In this document: positions 51,332-60,831 of the stretch, piece after piece
Numbering within the stretch: the stretch's first letter is position 1
Layout of the letters: every line of letters starts with the position of its first letter
The notes under the pieces: model-generated
The model's input: the letters and a program-made list of their open reading frames with translations, nothing else
Told to the model about the DNA's origin: nothing
Databases searched by the model: none
Assembly: GCA_937941765.1 (NCBI GenBank)
Contig: CALDGQ010000023.1
Location: forward strand, 62,001-126,000
Source of the DNA: an uncultured Saprospiraceae bacterium
GTDB taxonomy: Bacteria; Bacteroidota; Bacteroidia; Chitinophagales; Saprospiraceae
Length of the DNA stretch: 64,000 nt
Direction: 5' to 3'
Made by a program: the position numbers and the translations under genes

Positions 51332-51769
51332 ATGGCTACAAAAATTAATATCAAAAACATCCCAACTGGTTATCAATCAATCATTTCAAACGGTACGCAT
51401 ACCATCATTGGTGATGAACCGATCAAAAGTAAAGGAACTGATTTAGGATTAGCGCCGACTGAATTGGTGTTAGCAGGATTGGCCATGTGCAAAGTTGCAA
51501 CTGTACGATATATTGCTCGTAAAAAAGGATGGGAGATTAGAGATGTTGATGCAGAATTGGTTCAAAATGTTAAAAGAGGAGCTGATAGAAAATTGACGCC
51601 TACTGTTGAAGTGCAAATGAAAATCGAAGGGGATATTACGGATGAACAAAAACAAGAATTATTGTTAGAAGCAGATAATTGCTACATTCATCGTTTACTA
51701 CATTCTGATTGGAATATTGAAACTGCAACAGCATTAATTTCAGAAAAAGAAACTTCAAAAATTCAATAA
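51332..51769 (+). CDS. OsmC/Ohr family peroxide-detoxifying protein
   Basis: The 145-residue protein has the OsmC fold with both redox cysteines in place: GLAMCKVATVRYIARKKGWEI and ADNCYIHRLL. Preceding GTDLGLAPTELVLAGLAMC is the family signature. It may reduce organic hydroperoxides; Ohr and OsmC subtypes cannot be separated here with certainty. A DM13 lipoprotein gene begins two bases after its stop codon, which implies one transcript. Confidence 0.9.
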   Translation: MATKINIKNIPTGYQSIISNGTHTIIGDEPIKSKGTDLGLAPTELVLAGLAMCKVATVRYIARKKGWEIRDVDAELVQNVKRGADRKLTPTVEVQMKIEGDITDEQKQELLLEADNCYIHRLLHSDWNIETATALISEKETSKIQ

Positions 51770-51770
51770 T

Positions 51771-52445
51771 ATGAAACTTTACCAGTTAGCTTTTATAATT
51801 ATCTCCCTTTTCATTTTTCAATCCTGTATCCAGGATGATTTTGTAGATGATATGGTGGAGCCTAATTTGAGAATCAGCACGCCTTTAGATACAATACAAT
51901 TAAATACTGATTTTCAATTTGAAGAAATGTTTTTAAATAACATTGGGAATGAGGTTGCGATAGAAGCTATCTGGTCAAGTTCAAATCCTGCCGCAATTAG
52001 TATTACTGATGATGGATTGGCTACCGCGAATATGGAAGGTACATCGACTATATCCGTAACTTACAATGATGGCACCAATGAATACCAAGATGCTATTATT
52101 GTAACCGTTGGGGCTACTACTATTATAAATCTTCAAGTATCAACAGGAGCTATTGCAACTACTTCTTCTTATGAGCTTACTGGTGATTTTACTTTTGAAG
52201 AAACAATTGAAGGGGTGAAACTAACTTTCGAAGATAATTATGCTGCTTCTACTGCTCTTCCCGGATTATATGTTTATCTTTCTAACAATGCAAATTCGGT
52301 TGGCAATGCTTATGAAATAGGCGCGGTAGAAGTATTTAATGGTGCACACGAGTATATTATTCCAAATGTTGATTTCAGTGATTATCAATATGTCGTCTAT
52401 TTCTGTAAACCTTTTAATGTCAAAGTTGGAGACGGAGATTTGTAA
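51771..52445 (+). CDS. Lipoprotein with Big2-like domain and C-terminal DM13 domain
   Basis: The lipobox is FQSCIQDDF (Cys near residue 19). Residues 30-115 form a bacterial Ig-like (Big2-like) domain (NEVAIEAIWSSSNPAAISITDDGLATANMEGTSTISVTYND). The last 90 residues match the DM13 domain: GDFTFEETIEGVKLTFEDN, LPGLYVYLSNN, YEIGAVEVFNGAHEYIIP, and YVVYFCKPFNVKVGDGDL, with the single conserved Cys. DM13 has been proposed to be a redox or cytochrome-like domain in envelope proteins. It sits 2 bp after the OsmC gene and before an outer-membrane barrel gene. Confidence 0.82.
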   Translation: MKLYQLAFIIISLFIFQSCIQDDFVDDMVEPNLRISTPLDTIQLNTDFQFEEMFLNNIGNEVAIEAIWSSSNPAAISITDDGLATANMEGTSTISVTYNDGTNEYQDAIIVTVGATTIINLQVSTGAIATTSSYELTGDFTFEETIEGVKLTFEDNYAASTALPGLYVYLSNNANSVGNAYEIGAVEVFNGAHEYIIPNVDFSDYQYVVYFCKPFNVKVGDGDL

Positions 52446-52474
52446 AATTAATATTATCCTTAAAAATTAATCAA

Positions 52475-53347
52475 ATGAAAAATATAATCATCATCCTAAT
52501 TTTGTCAGTCTCGATTTTCAACAATGCTTTTGCCGGTGGACCTTGGCCTCAACCAAAAGGAAAAGGTTATTTCAAACTATCAGAATGGTGGACTGTATTT
52601 GATCAACACTATACAGACGCAGGCTTAATTGATCCTAATGTCACTACTGGAATTTTCAATACTGCCTTTTATGGAGAATATGGAGTGACCGATCGTTTGA
52701 CAACCATTTTGAACGCCAATTTGTTGAGTAGAAACTATATGAACAATTTAAAATCGATGACAACTCAAGAAATCATTGTCGCAGGAGAAGCCATCATTAC
52801 TTTTGGTGATGTTGATTTAGGAATAAAATATGGATTAACAAAACCAGGGAAATTGCCAGTTTCAGTTTCCCTTATACTTGGAATTCCATCAGGAAAAGTA
52901 AATGGTGGAACGCTCGGCAACTTAGCAACCGGTGACGGAGAATTCAACCAGATATTGCAAGTGGATACTGGATTTGGTTTTAAAATAGGCAAACACATTT
53001 CATCTTATGTAAGTGGTTATGCTGCAATCAACAATCGTACAAAAGAATTTTCCGAAGAATTCAGATATGGAATTGAAGCTGGAATTGGATTGTTAAAAAA
53101 TAAAGTTTGGATAACTTCCAAATTGAATGTGGTAGAATCTTTCAAAAATGGAGCGACTGCTGAAAATGTAACGAGCACTAGTATTTTTGCTAACAACACT
53201 GAATTTGCAAGTATCGCCTTTGAAGCTAATATTTATGTTACAAAAAACATTGGTGTGTCTCTTGGAACAGCAGGTGCGATGCGGGGAGAAATCATTGCTG
53301 CAGCTCCTTCTTATTCTGTCGGTGTTTTCTATGATATGGCCAAGTAA
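52475..53347 (+). CDS. Predicted outer-membrane beta-barrel protein
   Basis: The protein has a signal peptide (residues 1-20, ending AFAGG) and then alternating strands with GPWPQPKGKGYFKLSEWWTVF and NTAFYGEYGVTDRLTTILN near the start, and a final SYSVGVFYDMAK. The pattern resembles outer-membrane barrels of the phenol-degradation meta-pathway/transporter type. It is 29 bp after the DM13 lipoprotein and 42 bp before a histidine kinase gene. Together these suggest an envelope transport or sensing unit. Confidence 0.72.
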   Translation: MKNIIIILILSVSIFNNAFAGGPWPQPKGKGYFKLSEWWTVFDQHYTDAGLIDPNVTTGIFNTAFYGEYGVTDRLTTILNANLLSRNYMNNLKSMTTQEIIVAGEAIITFGDVDLGIKYGLTKPGKLPVSVSLILGIPSGKVNGGTLGNLATGDGEFNQILQVDTGFGFKIGKHISSYVSGYAAINNRTKEFSEEFRYGIEAGIGLLKNKVWITSKLNVVESFKNGATAENVTSTSIFANNTEFASIAFEANIYVTKNIGVSLGTAGAMRGEIIAAAPSYSVGVFYDMAK

Positions 53348-53389
53348 TATTTAGGTTATTCGATAAAAGCATTATATTGTTTGCGCAAT

Positions 53390-54436
53390 ATGATAGACCT
53401 AAAAAACCAGATATCTAGTAAAGCAAGAACGATTGAAATTATCCTGCATGTTTTATTCTGGATATTACTTATAACCTCAATCAATATCAATTGGACACAA
53501 GATTGGTTTGATAAATCATTGAGACCAAAAAGCCCTGCTCCACTGTCTGTATTCTTTTTTGCATTTGTATTTTACTTGAATACCTTTTGGCTCGTACCAA
53601 AATATCTTAAAAATAAAAAGTGGGCATTATATATCTTGGGTGCATTTGGAGCATTTATACTACCGGAAATAATCCGTTCTGCTATTTTCACCGGTTTTCC
53701 AAACAATATATTTGATAATTTTTATTCGGAATTTAATAGTCGAGATAGCTTCCTATTTGGAGCACCTAGTGCTGTTTATTTAGGATTAATTGCCTCTTTG
53801 ATTTATTGGGGAATCAAAGAACTATTCAGCTATCGGTTAAAAATGGAGCAGTTGGAAACTTTAAAATTCAAGAATGAAATTGACCAATTAAAATCTCAAT
53901 TAAATCCTCATTTTCTATTTAATAATTTGAATGCTTTGGATTATTTAATTGATGATGAAAATGAATCTGCCAAAGAATACCTGCATTCACTTTCCAATGT
54001 TTATCGTTCTTTTCTAGATAATTCTAATCAAAACTTAGTTTCTCTTCAAGATGAATGGAAACTGGTGGATGATTATTTGAAATTGTTAAAAATTCGATAT
54101 TCAACTGCTTATTCTTTTGAGAAAAAATCTAAGATTCTCAACTTAAATAATTACGTTATTCCTCCCGGTACTTTACAAGGACTTTTGGAAAATGTGGTCA
54201 AACACAATCAAGGAGATATTAATAAACCACTGGTTTGTACAATTGAGATTACCGAAGATAACATTATAATTTCAAATCCAATTCGACAAAAATCGACTTT
54301 ATTAAATGAATCAGGAAGTGGGATTGACAATATCAAAAAACGGATTTTGTTGTTAACCAACAAAGAAGTACAAGTTATAAAAGACAAGCAATTTCAAGTC
54401 ATCCTTCCACTTATCAAAAAATCAGCTATCAAATGA
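53390..54436 (+). CDS. LytS/YehU-type membrane histidine kinase
   Basis: The start is the ATG at 53390 (MIDLKNQISS); a TTG at 53381 is in frame but less likely. Four hydrophobic segments (about residues 15-35, 50-70, 80-100 and 130-150) precede the His_kinase domain, whose phospho-accepting His is in LNPHFLFNNLNALDYLI (about residue 175), and an ATP-binding lid with PPGTLQGLLENVVKHNQG. It overlaps the response regulator gene by ATGA (54433-54436). It should sense an envelope or membrane signal. Confidence 0.92.
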   Translation: MIDLKNQISSKARTIEIILHVLFWILLITSININWTQDWFDKSLRPKSPAPLSVFFFAFVFYLNTFWLVPKYLKNKKWALYILGAFGAFILPEIIRSAIFTGFPNNIFDNFYSEFNSRDSFLFGAPSAVYLGLIASLIYWGIKELFSYRLKMEQLETLKFKNEIDQLKSQLNPHFLFNNLNALDYLIDDENESAKEYLHSLSNVYRSFLDNSNQNLVSLQDEWKLVDDYLKLLKIRYSTAYSFEKKSKILNLNNYVIPPGTLQGLLENVVKHNQGDINKPLVCTIEITEDNIIISNPIRQKSTLLNESGSGIDNIKKRILLLTNKEVQVIKDKQFQVILPLIKKSAIK

Positions 54437-55203
54437 AGTTAAACATTTGTGTTATTGAAGACGAGCAACAGGCCGGAGAAAAATTGATTGGGATGATCAA
54501 AAAGGTTGCTCCGGAAGCAGTCATAACATGGCTCCGAAGTATACAAGAAGGTAGAACTCACTTACAAAACAACCCAAAATCTGACCTCATTTTTTCCGAC
54601 ATTGAATTGTTAGATGGAAATGTGTTTACACTCTATAATGAAATAACTCCTGATTGTCCAATTATATTTTCAACTGCTTACAATAATTTTTACACCGACG
54701 CTTTTGATACTAATGGAATTGCCTATTTATTAAAACCTTATAATAAACAACAATTTAATAACGCCTGGGAAAAGTATATGAAATTATTTAGTCCCAAGGA
54801 ATCTACTTTCGATAATGCACAATTATTAAACGTCATTCAAGAAATAAATAAGCACACAAAACAAACTTATAAAAAGACAATCACGATAAAAAAGCGAAAC
54901 GAAAGTTATTTGCTAAAGGTTGAAGACATCCTATATTTTGAAGCGGATGATGATTATATCATTGCATGGGATCGGCAACTTAAAAAACATATGTTTCTAG
55001 ATACTTTAAAAAATATCGAAGAAGTTATTGACCCAAATTTGTTTTTCAAAATAAATAGAAGTGAATTGATTAATTTCCATTCTATCAAAAAATTTGAGCC
55101 GTATATTAAGAGTAGATTGGCGATTACGCTAACTATTGATAACAAGGTGCTTTACACAAGTAATAGTCGGTCTGCAGCGTTTAAAAGTTGGTTGGAGCGA
55201 TAA
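54433..55203 (+). CDS. LytTR family response regulator
   Basis: A receiver domain (residues 1-125) has the phospho-accepting Asp56 in LIFSDIELLDGN and the conserved Lys in AYLLKPYNK. The C-terminal half (about 150-256) is a LytTR DNA-binding domain: KKRNESYLLKVEDILYFEADDDYIIAWDRQLKKHMFLDTLKNIEE. It is translationally coupled to the kinase. Targets may be the upstream OsmC-DM13-barrel genes, which is inference. Its 3' end leads directly into a strong hairpin element. Confidence 0.93.
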   Translation: MKLNICVIEDEQQAGEKLIGMIKKVAPEAVITWLRSIQEGRTHLQNNPKSDLIFSDIELLDGNVFTLYNEITPDCPIIFSTAYNNFYTDAFDTNGIAYLLKPYNKQQFNNAWEKYMKLFSPKESTFDNAQLLNVIQEINKHTKQTYKKTITIKKRNESYLLKVEDILYFEADDDYIIAWDRQLKKHMFLDTLKNIEEVIDPNLFFKINRSELINFHSIKKFEPYIKSRLAITLTIDNKVLYTSNSRSAAFKSWLER

Positions 55204-55204
55204 T

Positions 55205-55311
55205 TTCTAGTCTATAGTACAAAGTAAAAAGTAGAGGACGTGAACCAACATTGTGGTCACGTCCTCTACTTTTTACTTTGTACTTTGCACTTCGTACTAT
55301 ATACTACCGCT
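55205..55311. repeat. Heptad-periodic hairpin, element 4 (28-bp perfect stem)
   Basis: A perfect 28-bp inverted repeat, 55216-55243 with 55257-55284, encloses a 13-nt loop (ACCAACATTGTGG). The right flank carries six consecutive 7-bp words (TACTTTT, TACTTTG, TACTTTG, CACTTCG, TACTATA, TACTACC) at 55267-55308. The inner end of the stem is GGACGTGA, an octamer also present twice in element 2 at 13.1 kb. It fills the gap between convergent genes and could terminate transcription, but its structure goes far beyond a normal terminator. Confidence 0.9.
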
Positions 55312-55995
55312 TTAATCCCTAACTCGATAAGGAAAATGCTTGGCAGATCTATTATTTATATTTGATACTAATTGATTTTGATGTTGTCTCCAATCTGCTT
55401 CATGATTATAACCAATCGACCAAAGGACCGTGCCATCACTAGAATTCACTAAAGAATAATTCGTATTTACATTTTTGTTACGATTAGAAACTGCTGGAAC
55501 GACTCCTGTATCGCCAAAAACTTCTGTCAAAATATTGGTACCCACTTCTATTCCTACTGAAACGCCATCAGAAAAATACTTATGTTTTTTTATTCGACCA
55601 GTCACGACCGCATCAACACCTAATATTTTTGCCAACTTTGAAGGGTCTTTACTCCAAGAATCTCTGATAGAAACTTCACTTTCCTCCAATCGTTCAACCG
55701 TTTTAGCATAATGCTGCAAATTGATTCTAAGATTCTTTTTACCTCTTTTGGTACTCGATAGTATACTGTTGTAAAATGATACCTGAAAAGCCTTACTTTC
55801 GTTTTCTTCTATCTCTACGATCATTTCTGATGTCAATTCTTCTGGCACATGCCCTGTTGTAATTACTTCAAATGGTAAAACTGCTACGGTTTTATGATTC
55901 TTTGAGATTTCTTCAAAATCATTTGCTGTATAATAACGTTTGCAACTTGAGAACCAAACCACGATAGAAAAGATAAAAATTAATTGCGTTTTCAT
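55312..55995 (-). CDS. CsgG/LpoB-like lipoprotein
   Basis: The lipobox is WFSSCKRYY (Cys near residue 18). The mature domain begins KTVAVLPFEVITTGHVPEEL and continues with helix and strand features such as DPSKLAKILGVDAVVTGRI and SLVNSSDGTVLWSIGYNHEADW. That is the layout of CsgG-, LpoB- and GNA1162-like envelope proteins, whose vALPF strand is a common mark. It is predicted to be a periplasmic or outer-membrane lipoprotein. Whether it forms a pore or activates a synthase is unknown. Confidence 0.7.
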   Translation of the reverse strand: MKTQLIFIFSIVVWFSSCKRYYTANDFEEISKNHKTVAVLPFEVITTGHVPEELTSEMIVEIEENESKAFQVSFYNSILSSTKRGKKNLRINLQHYAKTVERLEESEVSIRDSWSKDPSKLAKILGVDAVVTGRIKKHKYFSDGVSVGIEVGTNILTEVFGDTGVVPAVSNRNKNVNTNYSLVNSSDGTVLWSIGYNHEADWRQHQNQLVSNINNRSAKHFPYRVRD

Positions 55996-56419
55996 AATGG
56001 TAAATTTTAAGCGTTAATAAATGAGAAAGGTTTTTGGTATTATTAAGTTAATTAGGAAACGTTGTAAAAATAATTTCTGTAAACCTATTAACTTCGAATT
56101 AACGGAAATAATCTCTTTTTAAGATTTCGAAAACATTTTGGTAATTGTTATTGGTTACTAGTTAATGGTATTTGACAAGCAAGAGTGAGTTCGCGAGTGC
56201 CTAGTGTAATTCACTCCTGCCGTTCAAAACCAAAAATCAGTAACTAATTACCATTCCACTTCAGATGAGTAAAACCTCGTCAATTAAAATCGAGCAAATA
56301 AATTAACTTAAACTGATACCCAAAAACAAAACCCACCTCACCGATTTACTTACCCACTTCACCGAATTTGCCTTTGATTATCAAGCATTTGTGCCCATAT
56401 TTGATAAAAAATAGTACCA
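55996..56419. repeat. Intergenic region with heptad-periodic element 5
   Basis: Five 7-bp words (TGGTAAT, TGTTATT, GGTTACT, AGTTAAT, GGTATTT) run from 56139 to 56173. A decayed complementary arm lies at about 56231-56258 (TAACTAATTACCATT). Between them is a GC-richer core with GAGTGA at 56183-56188 pairing TCACTC at 56211-56216. The rest of the interval holds only the upstream region of the ABC gene; no other gene is visible in these 424 bp. Confidence 0.7.
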
Positions 56420-57301
56420 ATGAAACTAAATATTCAAAATCTAAATAAGACCTATCCAAATGGTGTCAAAAGTCTCAATGAGGTATCCTTAACACTGAAT
56501 GCCGGCATGTTTGGTTTGTTGGGTCCTAATGGAGCTGGTAAATCTTCATTGATGAGAACTATTGCAACATTACAATTACCAGATAGTGGAAAGATCGATT
56601 TTAATGGAATTGACATTTTGGAGGATCCATTTAGTTTAAGAAAACAACTTGGATATTTGCCACAATCTTTTGGTGTCTATCCAAAACAATCTGCACGCAA
56701 ATTATTAAATTATTTTGCGACCCTAAAAGGAATTGCCTCACAAAAAGATAGAAATAAAATTATAGAACAAGTCCTTCACTTGACCAACTTATACGATGAT
56801 CGCAATAAAAATGTAAGTAGTTATTCAGGAGGAATGAAACAAAGATTTGGTATTGCCCAGATGCTTTTGAACAATCCAAAATTAATTATTGTAGATGAGC
56901 CTACAGCAGGTTTGGATCCAGCAGAAAGAAATCGCTTTCTCAATATTTTAAGAGAAATTGGCACCAATAATATTGTGATTTTCTCTACTCACTTAGTAGA
57001 AGACGTAAAAGAGCTGTGTACTAATTTGGCAATTATCAATAAAGGTCAAATCATCAAAAAATCAACACCTAGTGCATGTATCCAAGAAATCGACGGGAAA
57101 GTTTGGTCTATAAAAATAGATAACAATCAATTTGCAAAATTAGAAAAAGAACATCAAGTTTTATCCAAGAGTTATAACGAAGACAACAGTTTGTCGGTTC
57201 GCGTTTACTCAACTTTAAAACCGCAAGGTCCATTTGAATATGCTGCACCCAATCTCGAAGATGTTTATTTTATTTCTCTAAATACTCCAATAAACGACTA
57301 A
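56420..57301 (+). CDS. ABC transporter ATP-binding protein
   Basis: The 293-residue ATPase has Walker A (GPNGAGKSSL), the Q-loop in GYLPQSFGVYP, the signature SSYSGGMKQRFGIAQ, Walker B plus Glu (LIIVDEPTAGLDP) and the switch His in FSTHLVED. The C-terminal 75 residues are an added regulatory domain. It starts an operon of two genes; the permease-peptidase gene begins 2 bp after its stop codon. The transporter probably exports or extracts a substrate from the membrane, with the substrate unknown. Confidence 0.95.
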   Translation: MKLNIQNLNKTYPNGVKSLNEVSLTLNAGMFGLLGPNGAGKSSLMRTIATLQLPDSGKIDFNGIDILEDPFSLRKQLGYLPQSFGVYPKQSARKLLNYFATLKGIASQKDRNKIIEQVLHLTNLYDDRNKNVSSYSGGMKQRFGIAQMLLNNPKLIIVDEPTAGLDPAERNRFLNILREIGTNNIVIFSTHLVEDVKELCTNLAIINKGQIIKKSTPSACIQEIDGKVWSIKIDNNQFAKLEKEHQVLSKSYNEDNSLSVRVYSTLKPQGPFEYAAPNLEDVYFISLNTPIND

Positions 57302-57303
57302 TT

Positions 57304-60300
57304 ATGTTTTCATTCATATATCAATACGAATTAAAAGAGTGGTTCAAAAAGCCGTCATTTTACATCTATCTACTTTTCTTCTTTTCAATTGCATTGTTAT
57401 CAATGATTGGAACGGGAGGATACTTTGATGGACCAATCAAACATAGTGACAAAATGGTTCGGTTAATAAATTCGCCAGCGGAAATCAATTTCATCATGCA
57501 ATATTTCGGTAAATTCTTTTTGTTTTTATTACCTGCAATTATTGGTACAACGATTTACAAAGATTATAGCAGTGGCATGCATCATATTCAATATAGCTAT
57601 CCAATTGATAAAGCAGGATATCTATTTGGGAAATTTTTAAGCGCATTTACAATTGTATTGTTAATTGCTGCTTCAATTTACCTAGGTTTTTTTATTGGTG
57701 AGCTGATGTTAGGGATCTCAAATCCCAAAATTGGTCCTATGAATTTATTGGGATATATTAATTCGTTTTTCTTTTTTCTCTTGCCAAATTTACTCACTTA
57801 TGGAATATTGGTCTTTGTAGTAACCGTTGCTTTTCGAAATATTTATGCAGGGTTCATGTTTATATTATTGCTTTTTTTATTTCAAATTATTACTGAAAAT
57901 TTATTTCACGGAAACTCAACCTTCATCACTTTATTAGATCCATTCGGACAACATGCAGCCGGATATGAAACGAAATTATGGACTTTAGAAGAAACAAACA
58001 TCAATCAAATTCCAATCTTTGGCAGTGTTATTCTAAACAGATTATTTTGGTTGACTATCGGTTTGGTTTCATTTTTATTCTTTTATAAAAAGTTTTCATT
58101 TTCACATGAGACTCCTTTTAGCATTCCTTCATTTTTTAATAAAAGCAAAAATGAATCTAACACTTCATTGATGAATGTAAACCAAACAAATCAAATCATT
58201 AAAGTTAATTATCAATACTCCACTCTTCACCAATTAAAATCGATGTGGTCGCTTTCTAATTTTAATTTCAGGTTTATCATTTTCAATTGGATGTTTTTAG
58301 TTTTGGTGGCTTTTGGAATATTTGCAATGTTGTTTGCATTAGGGAAAGTAACGAATACGAGTGACATGATTTTTCAACCACTGACTAGGATCGTTATGTC
58401 TATTCCGTTGACATTTTTTACAGTGATTATTACATTAATTACATTCATTTTCTCCGGCATGCTAGTTAATCGCGCAAAGATGAATGCCACCGACCAATTA
58501 GTAAATACAACATCGGTTTCAAATTGGGTATTGATGGGTTCCAATATTTTGGCATTGATAAAAATGCAAGTACTATTACTTGTAGTTATTATGTTATGTG
58601 GAATGACTGTTCAAGTAATCAATGGATATTTTCATTTTGAAATCGGCTTATACTTGTATCAATTGCTTGTTTTAAACTTACCTATTTTAATGATTTGGGC
58701 GATTACTTCGGTATTTGTACACACAATTATCCCAAATCAATATTTAGGCATGTTTATCCTATTGTGTGGATGGATTGGAAGAGATCAATTAAATAATTTT
58801 GGCATTGAAACTTCATTGTTAGCTTTTAATGCGCCTCCCAATTTACAATACAGTGACTTAAATGGATTTGGACCATCTTTAAAAAGCTATCATTTGATTA
58901 CAGCTTACTGGTCCGCATTTGCTGGAATCCTCTGCTTCATCGGTCTTTTATTTTGGAAACGTGAGTTTTCATTTTCAATCAAAGAGCGATTTTCATTTGC
59001 AATGAAAAGAATGAAAGGTGTCATTCCCATTGGAGCTATTTTATTTACTACGATGTTTTTCTTTTTCGGTTTTACCATTCATCAAGAAGAAGACAAAAAA
59101 ATAGACCCTTCCCTTTTCAAAACGGCACTTAAAGATTTTAAAACTAATTTTGAAAAGTATAAAAACATTTCGCAACCAAAAATTTCAGCTATCAAATTTG
59201 ATATGGATATTTATCCTGCGTCCAATTCATTTACTGCAATAGGAAATTATACCATTATCAATAAAACAAATACTCCAATTGACACCTTAATGATTCGTAC
59301 CGGATTTGATGAAATAACCAAATACGAATTGAATAAAAATAACACTTTACTCGCAAAAGATACTTTCATGCAATTCTTTGTTCACCTCCTAGAAAAATCT
59401 TTGCAACCAAATGATAGTTTGACGTTAAATTTTGAAATCAATAGTAAATCCAATTCTCTTTTTGAGCAAAATTCAAATGTTGTTAAAAATGGAACTTTTA
59501 TCAAACACGATGTATTTCCAAGACTGGGATATCAATGGAATCAAGACGTGCTACTTCCAAGCGATTCACTCAGCGAATTGACAAATTTTTATGCGCAAGA
59601 TGCAGATCAAATTTTGATAGATGCAACCATTAGTACGGCTTCCGACCAAACTGCAATTGCAACTGGTTATTTGAAAAAACAATGGACTGACAATCATCGA
59701 AATTTCTTTCATTATCAAACGGAACAACCTGTTAAATTTAATTTTGCGATTAATTCTGGAAAGTTCGAAGTCGCTAAAGACCAGTACAATGATATTGATT
59801 TGGAAATATATTTTCACCCCGGACACGATCAAAATAATAAAAAATCATTCGCAGGAATCAAAGCAGCATTGGCATACAATACTAAATATTTCAGCTCTTA
59901 CAGATATAAGAATGTCAAAATGATTGAAATTCCAGTTACAGCAGAATCGTTCGCAGCTACCTTGATGTCTAACACGATACCTACATCTGAAAAATTGTTT
60001 GTGATGAGATCAGAAGATGAAGGATATCAAGTGAATTTGTCCTACTATGTCCAAGCACATGAGATCACACACAACTGGTTTGGCAATCAGATGATGCCTG
60101 CTGCTGCGGAAGGTGCTAAATTGTTGACTGAAAGTTTGACCGAATATATCAGTTTGAGAATTTATGAAAAGGAATTAGGGAAAGAAAAAGCAGATAAATT
60201 TCTAAAAACGCAACATAAAAGATACTTAAAAGGAAGAACACAGGAATCAAAAAAGGAAAACCCACTCTATCTTGTTAGTGAACCCCAACAATATATTGCC

Positions 60301-60810
60301 TATGGTAAAGGAGCAATTGCCTTAAATACTTTGAGCCATTATCTTGGAGAAGATAGATTTAATGGGATACTAAAAGATTTTTTCTTTGAGTTCAAAGATC
60401 GAACAGATCGTTTTCCAACATCAATCAACTTTGTAGATCACTTAAAAAATTCCATTGCTACAGAATACCATTATTTGATTGAAGACTATTTTGAGACAAT
60501 TACTTTTTATGATAATAAAATTCACCAAGTAACTTCTAAAAATAAAAATGAAGACTTTGAAATTTCCATAGAATTTGAAGTAAACAAATTCCGAAGTGGA
60601 GCTCCTGAAAATAAATTAAATCTAAATGATTTTGTTGAATTGGGTTTTTATGACCAAGATGGGAAGTTGATTCAATTGGAAAAAATTAAAATAAATTCCC
60701 AATTAAATACCCATACCTTCAATTTGAAATCACAATGTTACAAAATTGTATTAGATCCAAATCTTCTGATGATTGAGAAAGATAAAGAGGATAATATTTA
60801 TGAGATGTAA
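57304..60810 (+). CDS. ABC-2 type permease fused to an M1 family aminopeptidase
   Basis: The N-terminal 620 residues contain two blocks of six or so hydrophobic segments, as in ABC-2 permeases of the CcmB/NatB type (first block about 20-260, second about 335-600). The remaining residues (about 620-1168) form an exported M1 gluzincin peptidase with the zinc motif HEITHNWFGNQ (His919, Glu920, His923) and the third zinc ligand Glu943 in LLTESLTEY, preceded by a substrate-site segment. This permease-peptidase fusion is known across Bacteroidota. Its substrate has not been established to my knowledge. The peptidase part should face the periplasm. Confidence 0.93.
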   Translation: MFSFIYQYELKEWFKKPSFYIYLLFFFSIALLSMIGTGGYFDGPIKHSDKMVRLINSPAEINFIMQYFGKFFLFLLPAIIGTTIYKDYSSGMHHIQYSYPIDKAGYLFGKFLSAFTIVLLIAASIYLGFFIGELMLGISNPKIGPMNLLGYINSFFFFLLPNLLTYGILVFVVTVAFRNIYAGFMFILLLFLFQIITENLFHGNSTFITLLDPFGQHAAGYETKLWTLEETNINQIPIFGSVILNRLFWLTIGLVSFLFFYKKFSFSHETPFSIPSFFNKSKNESNTSLMNVNQTNQIIKVNYQYSTLHQLKSMWSLSNFNFRFIIFNWMFLVLVAFGIFAMLFALGKVTNTSDMIFQPLTRIVMSIPLTFFTVIITLITFIFSGMLVNRAKMNATDQLVNTTSVSNWVLMGSNILALIKMQVLLLVVIMLCGMTVQVINGYFHFEIGLYLYQLLVLNLPILMIWAITSVFVHTIIPNQYLGMFILLCGWIGRDQLNNFGIETSLLAFNAPPNLQYSDLNGFGPSLKSYHLITAYWSAFAGILCFIGLLFWKREFSFSIKERFSFAMKRMKGVIPIGAILFTTMFFFFGFTIHQEEDKKIDPSLFKTALKDFKTNFEKYKNISQPKISAIKFDMDIYPASNSFTAIGNYTIINKTNTPIDTLMIRTGFDEITKYELNKNNTLLAKDTFMQFFVHLLEKSLQPNDSLTLNFEINSKSNSLFEQNSNVVKNGTFIKHDVFPRLGYQWNQDVLLPSDSLSELTNFYAQDADQILIDATISTASDQTAIATGYLKKQWTDNHRNFFHYQTEQPVKFNFAINSGKFEVAKDQYNDIDLEIYFHPGHDQNNKKSFAGIKAALAYNTKYFSSYRYKNVKMIEIPVTAESFAATLMSNTIPTSEKLFVMRSEDEGYQVNLSYYVQAHEITHNWFGNQMMPAAAEGAKLLTESLTEYISLRIYEKELGKEKADKFLKTQHKRYLKGRTQESKKENPLYLVSEPQQYIAYGKGAIALNTLSHYLGEDRFNGILKDFFFEFKDRTDRFPTSINFVDHLKNSIATEYHYLIEDYFETITFYDNKIHQVTSKNKNEDFEISIEFEVNKFRSGAPENKLNLNDFVELGFYDQDGKLIQLEKIKINSQLNTHTFNLKSQCYKIVLDPNLLMIEKDKEDNIYEM

Positions 60811-60831
60811 TTCAAAATTTATTATTAAAAA

